From Gammaproteobacteria bacterium (lineage in GTDB: Bacteria > Pseudomonadota > Gammaproteobacteria > Steroidobacterales > UBA11654), in the NCBI GenBank assembly GCA_002691465.1, contig NZHP01000013.1:1-52127 (forward strand): 52,127 nt of DNA, written 5' to 3'. The notes beneath the pieces were generated by a model. The model searched no databases and was not told the origin of the DNA. It worked only from the letters and a program-made list of their open reading frames with translations. Made by a program: the position numbers and the translations under genes. This document shows positions 36,337 to 45,529 of the stretch, in pieces; position 1 is the first letter of the stretch; each line of letters opens with the position of its first letter.

Positions 36337-36645
36337 ATGAAAATAGAAAGAGTTTTGACAAAAGACGAGGAAAAGCTTGCCGAAGAGCGATTCTACAGAG
36401 CAATAATGAGCCTGAATGATGTAGATGAATATCGTTCATTTTTTAATGATATTTTTACACCGGCTGAATTTGAATCCATTAAAGATCGATGGAGCGTTGC
36501 TGAGCTTCTTGATAAAGGTTATACGTACAGAGAAATAAAAACCATGACAGGCGTGAGTCTTACAACAATTGGTAGGGTCGCAAGATTTCTTTTTGATGGA
36601 GCAAACGGTTACAAAATGGCACTAGAGAGAGTAAATAAAAAATGA
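36337..36645 (+). CDS. TrpR/YerC-superfamily transcriptional repressor leading the his operon
   Basis: A 102-residue all-helical protein. The region TPAEFESIKDRWSVAELLDKGYTYREIKTMTGVSLTTIGRVARFL is the TrpR-type helix-turn-helix (about residues 63-85), and the C-terminal DGANGYKMALERV resembles YerC/YecD proteins of Firmicutes more than enterobacterial TrpR. Ribosome site AAAGGGAAA. Its stop overlaps hisG in an ATGA junction, so it is translated with the his genes. I infer a repressor of its own operon through the palindrome at 36298; whether the co-repressor is histidine, tryptophan or something else is open. Confidence 0.85.
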   Translation: MKIERVLTKDEEKLAEERFYRAIMSLNDVDEYRSFFNDIFTPAEFESIKDRWSVAELLDKGYTYREIKTMTGVSLTTIGRVARFLFDGANGYKMALERVNKK

Positions 36646-37535
36646 ACGAACGAATTAAAATAGCCATTCAGAAATCCGGTAGATTAACAGAGCACAGCAC
36701 TACCCTGCTCCAAAAATGTGGACTTATCATCAGTCATACCAAAGACCAATTGATTGGATATGGAGAAAACATGCCTTTCGATATCATGTTTGTAAGGGAC
36801 GACGATATTCCTGGATTGATTCAAGAAAATCTTTGTGAAATAGGTATTGTTGGTGCGAATGTCGCTATTGAAAAACAGCTTTCATATGAGTCAAGTCAAT
36901 TGCCTTCTCATTTTGTTCTTGAATCATCGCTTGATTTTGGTCACTGCAAGCTTTCTTTTGCATACCCAGAGACATCAAGCATTCGATCGGTCAATGACCT
37001 TGAAGGCAAAACAATAGCAACCAGCTATCCATTTACAGTAAAAAACTACTTTGCTGAGAATCAGATTAATGCAAATGTCACAGAATTTTCTGGTGCTGTA
37101 GAGTTGGCGCCAAGTTTGGGTAAAGCCGAAGTAATTTGCGATCTCGTCTCATCAGGAAACACTCTAAAGGCACATAATTTAGTTCTTGGAGAAACAATAT
37201 TGGAAAGCGTTGCAACCGTTGTTAAATCCAATTCAAATCAGTCAGCTTTTAAAAAAATGTGGATCGATAAGATTATTGAACGAATCAATGGTGTTCTCCA
37301 AGTAAATGAAAGCAAATACATCATGATGCATGCTCCAAAAGATGCAATTAATGAAATCACTACCCTTCTGCCTGGAACAGAGTCACCAACGGTGATTCCA
37401 TTGGATGGCATCACTGACACAGTTGCAGTTCATGTTGTTTGTAAAGAGACGGTATTCTGGGAGACTTTAGAGGAGCTCAAAGAAGTGGGTGCGTCATCCA
37501 TATTAGTGGTGCCTGTTGAGAAAATGTTGATGTAG
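36642..37535 (+). CDS. hisG: ATP phosphoribosyltransferase, long form
   Basis: A 297-residue HisG of the long type, which has its own C-terminal ACT-like regulatory domain (VNESKYIMMHAPKDAINEITTLLPGTESPTVIPL), so no HisZ is needed. It catalyses the first, histidine-inhibited step. Recognisable segments: IAIQKSGRLTEHS, FVRDDDIPGLIQ, GIVGANVAIE and the phosphate loop around DLVSSGNTLKAHNL. Coupled to the regulator gene by ATGA; hisD follows after 5 bases. Confidence 0.96.
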   Translation: MNERIKIAIQKSGRLTEHSTTLLQKCGLIISHTKDQLIGYGENMPFDIMFVRDDDIPGLIQENLCEIGIVGANVAIEKQLSYESSQLPSHFVLESSLDFGHCKLSFAYPETSSIRSVNDLEGKTIATSYPFTVKNYFAENQINANVTEFSGAVELAPSLGKAEVICDLVSSGNTLKAHNLVLGETILESVATVVKSNSNQSAFKKMWIDKIIERINGVLQVNESKYIMMHAPKDAINEITTLLPGTESPTVIPLDGITDTVAVHVVCKETVFWETLEELKEVGASSILVVPVEKMLM

Positions 37536-37540
37536 TAATT

Positions 37541-38842
37541 ATGAAACTTGAGACCATAAAATGGAAAGAACTGTCTGAAGATGAAAAAATAGCATCTCTT
37601 AAGAGACCTGTTATTGAGAGCATAGAAGAACAAGAGTCAGTTATTACTGAGATATTCAATGAGGTCAAATCTAATGGCGATCAAGCCATTAAGAGATATA
37701 CAAAAATGTATGACGGTGTAGAGATTGATAATCTTTTGATGAGCAACAAAGAAATTACTTCTGCATTTGATAGGGTTCCAAAGACTTTGATTCAGTCCAT
37801 CGAAAATGCAATTGAAAATGTCAAAACATTTCATGAAAAAAACTTCCAAAGCGATACAAATAAGATTGAAGTGAGAACTGGAGTAAATTGTCAGATAATA
37901 AAAAGACCCATCGAAAATGTAGGTCTTTATATACCTGCAGGAAATAATCCACTTCCTTCGACTGCAATAATGTTGGGTGTACCCTCCTCGCTTGCCATGA
38001 ATAAAGAATCCATTGTCGTTTCTCCGCCCAATGACTCGGGTGTTGTGAATGATTCAATTGTTGTTGCAGCAAAATTAAGCGGCATAGGAAGGATTTGTAA
38101 AGTGGGAGGAGCTCAATCAATCGCTGCTCTAGCATACGGCACCGAATCAATTCCTCAGGTGGATAAAATATTTGGACCGGGAAATAGTTGGGTTACCAAA
38201 GCCAAACAAATGATCTCTTTATTAAACCTCCCTGTTTCAATAGATATGCCGGCTGGACCAACTGAAGTTCTGATTATTTCCGATGGGAATACCAATCCCA
38301 AATTCATTGCTTATGATTTACTATCACAAGCTGAACACGGTGTAGATTCTCAAGTTATACTTATTTCTCAGAATGATTCATTTCTCAAAAAAGTTGCAAT
38401 CGAAATCGATAAAGCAATATCAAAAATCAGAACGCAAGAGATTGCTAAAATTTCAATGAAAAATTCCAAATTAATCTTTGTTGATGACATTCAGGAAGCA
38501 ATTAATATCTCAAATTATTATGCGCCAGAGCACTTGATCATTAACTGTAAGAATGCAGAAAAACTAGTAGAAAAAATATCATCAGCAGGTTCTGTATTTC
38601 TCGGCGAATGGAGCCCAGAATCCGCAGGTGATTACTGCAGTGGAACTAATCATGTTTTGCCTACGGCAGGCTTTGCAAGATCATACAGCGGTTTGTCTGT
38701 AGATAGTTTTTGCAAATCAATATCTGTTCAAAGTTTGACCAAGAAAGGATTAGAGATAATTGGCGATGATATTATCAATCTTGCAATGGCAGAAGGACTA
38801 GAGGCACATGCAAAAGCAGTTGAAGTAAGGATTAAGAAATGA
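37541..38842 (+). CDS. hisD: Histidinol dehydrogenase
   Basis: A 433-residue zinc enzyme that oxidises L-histidinol to histidine in two NAD-dependent steps. Signature: [50 protein letters not shown] with the zinc-binding Gln/His, and [13 protein letters not shown]. Normal length. Ends in an ATGA overlap with hisC. Confidence 0.97.
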   Translation: MKLETIKWKELSEDEKIASLKRPVIESIEEQESVITEIFNEVKSNGDQAIKRYTKMYDGVEIDNLLMSNKEITSAFDRVPKTLIQSIENAIENVKTFHEKNFQSDTNKIEVRTGVNCQIIKRPIENVGLYIPAGNNPLPSTAIMLGVPSSLAMNKESIVVSPPNDSGVVNDSIVVAAKLSGIGRICKVGGAQSIAALAYGTESIPQVDKIFGPGNSWVTKAKQMISLLNLPVSIDMPAGPTEVLIISDGNTNPKFIAYDLLSQAEHGVDSQVILISQNDSFLKKVAIEIDKAISKIRTQEIAKISMKNSKLIFVDDIQEAINISNYYAPEHLIINCKNAEKLVEKISSAGSVFLGEWSPESAGDYCSGTNHVLPTAGFARSYSGLSVDSFCKSISVQSLTKKGLEIIGDDIINLAMAEGLEAHAKAVEVRIKK

Positions 38843-39897
38843 AAATAAAAGACTTAGTTCGACCAGAGGTTTTGAATCTAAAGCCATATGTGCCAGCTAC
38901 CAAGGTTTTTGATAAGGTCAGATTGAATGCAAATGAGAGTCCATATTCAGTGACTAAATCTGCATCCAACGATGCCTTGAACTTGTATCCAGATGCTAGG
39001 CCCGATCAAATAAGAGGCAAGATTGCAAGTTACCTAAACTTATCGAGTGAAAATATTGTTGTAACCAGGGGAAGCACAGAAGCAATCGACGTTGCCATTC
39101 GAACATTCTGCATTCCTAATCAAGATGGAATATTGGTTTTTCCACCGACATTTGAAATGTATAAATTCTATGCTGAGGTTCAAGGCATTGAAATGCATAC
39201 CATTCTTTTGGATGATGAAAACGAATACTCGCTAGATATGCGTGCGATAAAGGCATTCAACTCCAAAAATGCCAAACTAACATTTATCTGTTCCCCTTCA
39301 AATCCACTTGGTCATAAGTTCAGTGATGAGTCTATTTATCAAGTATGCGAGCATTTTTCAGACTCAGGGCTCGTTATACTTGACGGTGCATATGTCGAGT
39401 TTGATGACGATGAGATCTATAAAACGATTTTGTCTAAGTTTGATAATGTCGTTATTTTAAGAACTTTATCAAAGGCTTTTGGTTTGGCAGGAGTCAGATG
39501 CGGAGTTTTGATTTCTAGTTCTGAAATATGTCAGTTCATTGAAAGGGTTATACCGCCCTACTCATTCAGCACACCCGCAGTGAATGCTGTTTTAGAGAGT
39601 CTTTCTGATAAGGGCATTGAGGAATCAAAAAGAAACATAAAGACCATCATCCAAGACAGAGAATGGCTAATGAAAGAGTTAGAGTCATTGGATGAAGTCA
39701 TAAAGGTTTTTCCGTCGTATACAAACTTTGTATTGGTGAAGGTTAAAGACGCCAAATCATTTTGTGAAAAATCAAAAGATATAGGTTTTTTATTGAGAGA
39801 CGTAGGTTATCAACCTTTACTTGATAACTGTGTGAGAATCACAGTTGGTACCACCAAGCAAAATCAAAATCTAATCAAAGGAATAAAAGATGAGTGA
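38839..39897 (+). CDS. hisC: Histidinol-phosphate aminotransferase
   Basis: A 352-residue fold-type I PLP aminotransferase. The N-terminal VRLNANESPYSV, the FICSPSNPLG segment and the Schiff-base Lys in LRTLSKAFGLAGVRCG identify it. Its TGA lies inside the first codons of hisB (8-base overlap). Confidence 0.96.
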   Translation: MKIKDLVRPEVLNLKPYVPATKVFDKVRLNANESPYSVTKSASNDALNLYPDARPDQIRGKIASYLNLSSENIVVTRGSTEAIDVAIRTFCIPNQDGILVFPPTFEMYKFYAEVQGIEMHTILLDDENEYSLDMRAIKAFNSKNAKLTFICSPSNPLGHKFSDESIYQVCEHFSDSGLVILDGAYVEFDDDEIYKTILSKFDNVVILRTLSKAFGLAGVRCGVLISSSEICQFIERVIPPYSFSTPAVNAVLESLSDKGIEESKRNIKTIIQDREWLMKELESLDEVIKVFPSYTNFVLVKVKDAKSFCEKSKDIGFLLRDVGYQPLLDNCVRITVGTTKQNQNLIKGIKDE

Positions 39898-40969
39898 ATT
39901 GCCATTAAAAGTTCTCTTTATTGACAGAGACGGAACCATTATCTTTGAGCCAGATGATTTTCAAGTTGATGATTTAAGTAAAGTGAAATTTGTACCTAAT
40001 GTCATTGGCACTCTTAAAGAGTTAAAAAATGAAGGTTATGAACTAGTCATGGTAAGCAATCAAGACGGTTTAGGGACTGAATCTTTTCCAGAAGCTCAAT
40101 TTGAAGCTTGTCAACAATTTATGCTGGATACTCTCTCATCAGAGGACGTTACTTTCAAAGAGATATTTATTTGTGCGCATTTTGAAAATGACAAATGCGA
40201 TTGCAGAAAGCCAAAGACCGGCTTGCTTTCAGAATTCTTAACACACAACAATATCGATACTTCCAGATCATATGTGATCGGTGATCGAGACACTGATCTT
40301 CAATTGGCTCAAAAAATAAATCTTCCCGGAATAAAGATTGATCCAAAAAAAGAAAACGCATGGCTGGAAATAAAGCAAGAGATCATGAGCCTTGATAAAA
40401 AGTCATCTGTTAATAGGAAAACCAATGAAACAGAAATTACATCAACTGTTGATCTTTCATCGGATCAGAGAATTGATATTAAAACAGGTATTGGTTTTTA
40501 CGATCACATGTTGGAACAATTTGCCAAGCATTCGGGCATCTCAGTTGAGATTAAATGCGAGGGCGATTTACACATTGATGAACATCATACAGTTGAGGAC
40601 GTTGCAATTACCTTGGGTGATGCATTAAGTCGTGCATTAAGTACTAAAGCAGGAATTGAAAGATATGGATTTACGTTACCTATGGATGATGCGAAATGCT
40701 CCGTTGCAATTGATTTATCAGGGAGACCTTTTTTTAAATTTGATGGAGAATTTACAAGAGAAAGCATCGGTGGAATGCCAACAGAACTCATTATTCATTT
40801 TTTCTATACAATCAGTCAGCACTTAAAAGCAAACATTCATATCAGTGTGATTGGAGATGATGATCATCATAAGGCTGAAGCTTGTTTTAAATGCTTTGGT
40901 CGAGCTTTCTCTCAAGCAATCAATAAGACTGAAGCTACTGGCGTCCCATCAACCAAGGGTACACTTTAG
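39890..40969 (+). CDS. hisB: Bifunctional histidinol-phosphatase/imidazoleglycerol-phosphate dehydratase
   Basis: A 359-residue fusion as in enterobacteria. The N-terminal half is a HAD phosphatase (IDRDGT with D12 and D14, a zinc loop CAHFENDKCDCRKPKTG, and YVIGDRDTDLQLA). The second half is IGP dehydratase with the metal-binding HHTVEDVAITLGDAL and DDHHKAEACFKCFGRAF. Two steps of the pathway in one polypeptide. Two bases separate it from hisH. Confidence 0.97.
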   Translation: MSELPLKVLFIDRDGTIIFEPDDFQVDDLSKVKFVPNVIGTLKELKNEGYELVMVSNQDGLGTESFPEAQFEACQQFMLDTLSSEDVTFKEIFICAHFENDKCDCRKPKTGLLSEFLTHNNIDTSRSYVIGDRDTDLQLAQKINLPGIKIDPKKENAWLEIKQEIMSLDKKSSVNRKTNETEITSTVDLSSDQRIDIKTGIGFYDHMLEQFAKHSGISVEIKCEGDLHIDEHHTVEDVAITLGDALSRALSTKAGIERYGFTLPMDDAKCSVAIDLSGRPFFKFDGEFTRESIGGMPTELIIHFFYTISQHLKANIHISVIGDDDHHKAEACFKCFGRAFSQAINKTEATGVPSTKGTL

Positions 40970-40971
40970 TC

Positions 40972-41568
40972 GTGAGTAAAAAAGTTGCGATCGTTGACTC
41001 AATCGGCTCAAACCTTGCCTCATTGATATTTGCATTGAATAGAATTGGCTCTAGTTTTGAAATTACAGATGAAATAGATGTATTAAATAAGGCCTCACAC
41101 ATTATTCTTCCTGGTGTAGGTGCGGCAAAGAATGCCATGACAAAATTAAAACAAAGAAAGCTTATTGATGAAATATCAAAGCTAACAAAACCTACTTTAG
41201 GAATCTGTCTTGGAATGCAAATATTTATGGATGCATCAGATGAGGATGATGCAAAGTGTTTGGGCATTATTTCTAATACCTGCAGACCTTTTGAGAATAA
41301 TAGAGATTATCCTGTGCCACACATGGGATGGAATAAAGTTCGTTTTAACCGTGACTCAGATTTAACAAAAAATCTTAAGGATGATGATTATTATTATTTC
41401 GTTCACAGCTATTATGTTCCTATCTGCACTGAAACAATTGGTGTTTCGAGTTATCCAATCGAGTTTTCTGCAGTAGTTCAGAAAGATAATTTTTTTGGAA
41501 CCCAATTTCACCCCGAAAAGTCTGGTTTATCGGGTTCAAAGATATTGCAGAACTTTGTTAGTATCTGA
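40972..41568 (+). CDS. hisH: Imidazole glycerol phosphate synthase, glutaminase subunit
   Basis: A 198-residue class I glutamine amidotransferase. Nucleophile Cys79 in LGICLGMQIF and the His180/Glu182 pair in GTQFHPEKSG complete the triad; YYFVHSYYVP is typical. It passes ammonia to HisF. The start codon is GTG at 40972 directly after hisB. Confidence 0.96.
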   Translation: MSKKVAIVDSIGSNLASLIFALNRIGSSFEITDEIDVLNKASHIILPGVGAAKNAMTKLKQRKLIDEISKLTKPTLGICLGMQIFMDASDEDDAKCLGIISNTCRPFENNRDYPVPHMGWNKVRFNRDSDLTKNLKDDDYYYFVHSYYVPICTETIGVSSYPIEFSAVVQKDNFFGTQFHPEKSGLSGSKILQNFVSI

Positions 41569-41570
41569 TC

Positions 41571-42308
41571 ATGAAACTAATACCAGCAATCGATCTCCTT
41601 GATCAAAAATGCGTGAGACTTCTTCGTGGAGATTTCGATCGGGTTACTTTTTATGAAAAAGATCCACTTCAATTGGCCAAACATTATGAATCGCTGGGAT
41701 GTGAGCACATACACCTTGTTGATCTCAATGGCACTAGAGATGGAAAAAGTAAAAATAAGTCTATCGTCGATTCAATCATTTCAAAGACCAATCTAAAGGT
41801 TCAAATGGGTGGCGGAATACGATCAAAGAACTCAATCAATTACTGGCTTGATTCAGATTTAAAAAAACTCGTAATTGGAAGTTTTGCAGTCGAAGAGTAT
41901 GACCAATTTATATCTTTACTAAGTCCCAATACACGTTCACGAATAGTAATCGCATTAGACGTATTGATTGTCGCCAATATACCTCAAATTCAAATACATG
42001 GTTGGCAGAAAGATTCCGAACTAACTCTATTGCCAACAATTAAAACTTTCATAGATCAGGGCTTTGAAGAGTTCCTAATCACAGATATCAGCAAAGACGG
42101 AACACTCAAAGGCCCTAATATTGAACTATATAAGCAAATAAATTTAGAATTCAGTCCAATCAATGTAATTGCATCTGGAGGCGTTAGCTCGCTTGATGAT
42201 CTAATCAAGTTGGATAACATATCCATTCAATCAGCAGTGGTTGGTAAATCATTACTTGAAAATAAAATTACAGATCAGGAGCTAATGCAATTCTTACAAA
42301 AAGGATAA
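41571..42308 (+). CDS. hisA: ProFAR isomerase
   Basis: A 245-residue beta/alpha barrel isomerising 5'-ProFAR to PRFAR. N-terminal [18 protein letters not shown] with the catalytic Asp, [20 protein letters not shown], and the second acid in [16 protein letters not shown]. The gene ends with a 19-base overlap with hisF in another frame. Confidence 0.95.
   Translation: MKLIPAIDLLDQKCVRLLRGDFDRVTFYEKDPLQLAKHYESLGCEHIHLVDLNGTRDGKSKNKSIVDSIISKTNLKVQMGGGIRSKNSINYWLDSDLKKLVIGSFAVEEYDQFISLLSPNTRSRIVIALDVLIVANIPQIQIHGWQKDSELTLLPTIKTFIDQGFEEFLITDISKDGTLKGPNIELYKQINLEFSPINVIASGGVSSLDDLIKLDNISIQSAVVGKSLLENKITDQELMQFLQKG
42277..42281 (+). promoter_or_regulatory. Ribosome binding site fixing the AUU start of hisF
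   Basis: AGGAG inside the end of hisA, 8 bases before ATT at 42290. No ATG, GTG or TTG in the hisF frame lies within reach, so this site points to the ATT. Confidence 0.8.
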
Positions 42309-43057
42309 TTCCGTGTTTAGACGTAAAAGATGGACAAGTTGTCAAGGGTGTTCAATTCAGAAACCATGAGATAGTTGGCGATATTTTAAAACTGGCTGAG
42401 CGGTATTCAAATGAAGGCGCAGATGAACTCGTCTTTTACGATATTACTGCAAGTCCTGAAGGACGTTCTGTCGATAGATCATGGATCAACCGCGTTGCGG
42501 AAATCATCAATATTCCATTTTGTGTTGCTGGTGGAATTAAATCTATTGATGACGCAGAGGAAGTTCTTAATTACGGTGCAGATAAGATTTCGATAAATAC
42601 ACCCGCAATAGATAATCCTGATTTAATTAATAAACTTGCCAAACGATTTGGAACCCAGTGCATAGTCATCGGGATTGACAGCTATGAGGACCAAGGAAAC
42701 TACAAAGTTTACTCCAATACAGGAGATCCCAATAAAACAAGTGAAACTGGAAAACATGTCAATGATTGGCTTAAAGAAGTTCAAGACAGAGGCGCTGGCG
42801 AGATCGTTTTAAATTGCATGAATCAAGATGGTGTAAAAAAAGGCTATGACATCCAGCAGTTGAAGATAATGAGAGCGGATGCAAACATACCAATCATTGC
42901 ATCCGGTGGTGCTGGAGAAATGGAGCACTTTGTTGAAGTATTTCAGATTTCAAATGTGAGTGGCGCGCTAGCAGCTTCGGTTTTTCATAAAGACATAATA
43001 AAAATTAATGAATTAAAGGAATATTTAAGAGACAACGAAATAGAGGTTAGATTATGA
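42290..43057 (+). CDS. hisF: Imidazole glycerol phosphate synthase, cyclase subunit, AUU start
   Basis: A complete 255-residue HisF that is easily missed because the first ordinary start codon in its frame is an ATG at codon 177. The open frame begins inside hisA; ATT at 42290 gives I(M)[19 protein letters not shown], matching the usual HisF start [12 protein letters not shown] residue for residue in length, and AGGAG lies 8 bases upstream. Catalytic Asp residues are present in PCLDVKDG and [16 protein letters not shown] and [11 protein letters not shown] bind phosphate. No frameshift is needed. It ends in an ATGA overlap with hisE. Confidence 0.93.
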   Translation: MLTKRIIPCLDVKDGQVVKGVQFRNHEIVGDILKLAERYSNEGADELVFYDITASPEGRSVDRSWINRVAEIINIPFCVAGGIKSIDDAEEVLNYGADKISINTPAIDNPDLINKLAKRFGTQCIVIGIDSYEDQGNYKVYSNTGDPNKTSETGKHVNDWLKEVQDRGAGEIVLNCMNQDGVKKGYDIQQLKIMRADANIPIIASGGAGEMEHFVEVFQISNVSGALAASVFHKDIIKINELKEYLRDNEIEVRL

Positions 43058-43362
43058 CAACTAATGAGAGCAATTTTTTAGATGAACTCGAAAGAATTAT
43101 TAAAGACAGATCAGAATCCAATGACTCTGAGAAAAGCTATACTCGAGAACTTCTGTCATCCGGCAGCGATCGTATAGCAAAAAAGGTAATTGAGGAAAGT
43201 GGAGAGTTGGCTGTGGCATACTTGAATAATGATGAAAATAAAGCTGAAATCATTTGGGAGAGTGCAGACCTTCTTTATCACATGATGGTATTGCTTCGCT
43301 CGGCAGATGTAACAATGAATGATATCTCAAGGGAGCTCGAAAAAAGACATAAGTCAGATTGA
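43054..43362 (+). CDS. hisE: Phosphoribosyl-ATP pyrophosphatase
   Basis: A 102-residue stand-alone HisE. The MazG-like metal site is visible in [18 protein letters not shown] and [17 protein letters not shown]. It covers only the pyrophosphatase step; in enterobacteria this is fused behind HisI (phosphoribosyl-AMP cyclohydrolase). No HisI domain is attached and no hisI gene is in the window. Coupled to hisF by ATGA. Confidence 0.95.
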   Translation: MTTNESNFLDELERIIKDRSESNDSEKSYTRELLSSGSDRIAKKVIEESGELAVAYLNNDENKAEIIWESADLLYHMMVLLRSADVTMNDISRELEKRHKSD

Positions 43363-43365
43363 ATT

Positions 43366-44121
43366 ATGCTCGATAATTCTCAAATTGAATCCTTTAAACA
43401 AAAAGGTTTTTTAGTAATAAGAAACTTCTTCAATTCAGATTTTATGAATCAAATACTTAATGAAGTTAACCGACTAGACGTCTTGGAGCCCGAAGAAAAT
43501 GGGCCAATGAAATACTATGAAGAATCTCAGATAAATAAAAATGAGATGCTTCTAATCAGAATTGAAAAATTCATAGAAACAAGCCCTCTATTAAAGTCGG
43601 TGGTCTACAACGAGTCAATGATTGAAGTTATTAGCACGCTGCTTTCAGACAAACCAGCTCTTCTAAAAGAGAAAATCAACTACAAACCATATGGATCACC
43701 GCCTGATTATTTGCATCAAGACTCACAAGCTGGATGGGATAAATATGGCACAGAGTTTATTTCTGCTTTGATTGCTGTAGAAGACAGTAATCAGGCAAAC
43801 GCATGCGTTGAATTTGATGTCTCAGGCAAATACAAAGATAAATTGATTGGACCACTTTGGGAGCCATTGAATCCAGATAACTTAGAAGGGCTTGATTTAC
43901 AGTCTATTGAAACAGTAAGCGGCGATATCATTCTCTTTAATAGTTATGTCCCTCATGGGTCTGAAATAAATAAGTCAACTGATAGAAGATGCAATATATA
44001 CATCACATATAACAAAAATAGCGATGGTGATAACAGAGAGAAGTATTTCATTGAAAAAAGGGGAAATTTTCCGCCAAACAATGAAAGAGATCCAAACAAA
44101 GATTATTCATTCAAGGTCTAG
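43366..44121 (+). CDS. Phytanoyl-CoA dioxygenase (PhyH) family protein
   Basis: A 251-residue Fe(II)/2-oxoglutarate oxygenase. The facial triad is H117-x-D119 (YLHQDSQAGWDKYG) and distal H197 (YVPHGSEINKSTDRR), with Arg207/208 to bind 2-oxoglutarate; K and R around KEKINYKPYGSPPD are typical. It follows hisE by only 3 bases, so it is transcribed as the last gene of the his operon. Its substrate is unknown: PhyH relatives hydroxylate acyl-CoA, ectoine, phosphonates and amino acids. Its TAG shares CTAG with the convergent gene. Confidence 0.88.
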   Translation: MLDNSQIESFKQKGFLVIRNFFNSDFMNQILNEVNRLDVLEPEENGPMKYYEESQINKNEMLLIRIEKFIETSPLLKSVVYNESMIEVISTLLSDKPALLKEKINYKPYGSPPDYLHQDSQAGWDKYGTEFISALIAVEDSNQANACVEFDVSGKYKDKLIGPLWEPLNPDNLEGLDLQSIETVSGDIILFNSYVPHGSEINKSTDRRCNIYITYNKNSDGDNREKYFIEKRGNFPPNNERDPNKDYSFKV

Positions 44122-45521
44122 GTATCTATCAATTTATCAGGATTCATGATGTTTTTAGGATCCAATGTTTTTTTAATTTTTTTCATTAAATCAACCTTGA
44201 TTGGATCAGAGAATTTGACCAAATCATCTTTTAGTTTGGATCCAATGCCATGCTCAGCACTAAAAGAGCCGCCAAGAGATTCAGCATTTTCATAAACAAC
44301 AGCATTGATATCCTTGGAAAAATTCATGAAATCATCTCCGTTCATTTCTTCTGGTTGTTTTTTTGTAAAATGAAGATTTCCATCACCAAGATGGCCAAAA
44401 GTATAAACAGTAGATTTTCCTGCAACTTTTTCCATGGCAGGTATTGTTGTTTCTAGAAACTCAGGGATTTTCTTGATAGGCAGTGAAATATCGTGATGAA
44501 CCCCTCTGCCTGATAATTTTTCAGCTTCAGAAATGCTGTGTCTAACAAGCCAAAAATCATTTCTTTCTTTTTCGTTTTTAGCGATCAAGCCATTTGTAAT
44601 GAGCCCCTTATTTACATGTTCTTCCAAGAAATCTAATAATGCATCCTCATCGTGATTGATGACTTCAAAAATAATTTGCCAAGAGTCTTCAAATCCCAAT
44701 GGTAATTTTATGTGATTTAGAAATTTATTTATTGAAACCAAACACGATTGACTGATAAATTCAAATGCAGTGACATTATCACCAAATCTTTTTTTTGTTT
44801 CTTTAAGAAGAGTGATTGCATCATCTACTTTCTGAACAGAAACCATTGATGTGATCTCCCTCTCCGGACTAGATGAAAGTCTCAAGCTTACTTTTGTTAT
44901 AACTCCCAGAGTACCTTCTGCGCCAATAAAGAGTTGCTTTAAGTCATATCCAGTATTGTTCTTTCTCAGTGACTTTAGATCAGAGAATAACGAACCATCA
45001 GGCAAAACGACTTCAATTCCCATGACCTGGTCTCTCGCCATTCCATATTTAAGCACATTTACTCCTCCAGCATTAGTCGAGACATTACCGCCAATCTGGC
45101 ATGATCCCTCAGCGCTTAAGCTTAATGGAAAAAGAAGATCATGATCTTCCGCGGTATTTTGAATATTCTGAAGTATGCAACCGCTTTCAACAATTATTGA
45201 TTGGTTAAATTGATCAACTTCTATGATTGTGTTCATTTTTGAAGTATTGATCACAATTTCAAGCTTTTGATCGGATGAGTTTGGGACATTGGCACCACAA
45301 AGACTTGTATTCCCACCTTGACTGACAATCTTTATGTCATTTTCATGGCAATAATAGACAATTCTCTGAACATCATTAGTACTGTTCGGAAATAGAATTA
45401 GAGGTGTCGATCCTTTGATCTGCCCTCTCCAATCTTCTAAAAAAGGATGGATATCCTCTTTGCGATGAAGAGCATTTGAATCACCGACTATTTTTTTAAG
45501 GTTATTTATATGATTTTCCAT
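44118..45521 (-). CDS. FAD-linked oxidase, D-2-hydroxyglutarate/D-lactate dehydrogenase-like (GlcD family)
   Basis: A 467-residue flavoprotein with an N-terminal FAD-binding-4 domain (VSQGGNTSLCGANVP, AEGSCQIGGNVSTNAGGVNVLKYG) and a C-terminal FAD-oxidase domain (YTFGHLGDGNLHF and GGSFSAEHGIGSKL). The opening with FLEDWRGQIKG and the overall order match D-2-hydroxyglutarate dehydrogenases; D-lactate or glycolate oxidation are alternatives. Electrons may go to ETF or quinones. Same strand as the AI-2E family gene upstream (8-base gap). Confidence 0.88.
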   Translation of the reverse strand: MENHINNLKKIVGDSNALHRKEDIHPFLEDWRGQIKGSTPLILFPNSTNDVQRIVYYCHENDIKIVSQGGNTSLCGANVPNSSDQKLEIVINTSKMNTIIEVDQFNQSIIVESGCILQNIQNTAEDHDLLFPLSLSAEGSCQIGGNVSTNAGGVNVLKYGMARDQVMGIEVVLPDGSLFSDLKSLRKNNTGYDLKQLFIGAEGTLGVITKVSLRLSSSPEREITSMVSVQKVDDAITLLKETKKRFGDNVTAFEFISQSCLVSINKFLNHIKLPLGFEDSWQIIFEVINHDEDALLDFLEEHVNKGLITNGLIAKNEKERNDFWLVRHSISEAEKLSGRGVHHDISLPIKKIPEFLETTIPAMEKVAGKSTVYTFGHLGDGNLHFTKKQPEEMNGDDFMNFSKDINAVVYENAESLGGSFSAEHGIGSKLKDDLVKFSDPIKVDLMKKIKKTLDPKNIMNPDKLIDT

Positions 45522-45529
45522 ACCAGAAT

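Noticed and set aside
42411-43057. hisF looking like a broken gene, with only a short in-frame ORF from 42818
   Set aside because: The frame is open without interruption from inside hisA to 43057 and encodes a full HisF; only the start codon is unusual.
45380-45400. Second trp-operator-like site (TTAGTAC) within the FAD-oxidase gene
   Set aside because: Only one half-site is present and it lies inside a coding region.
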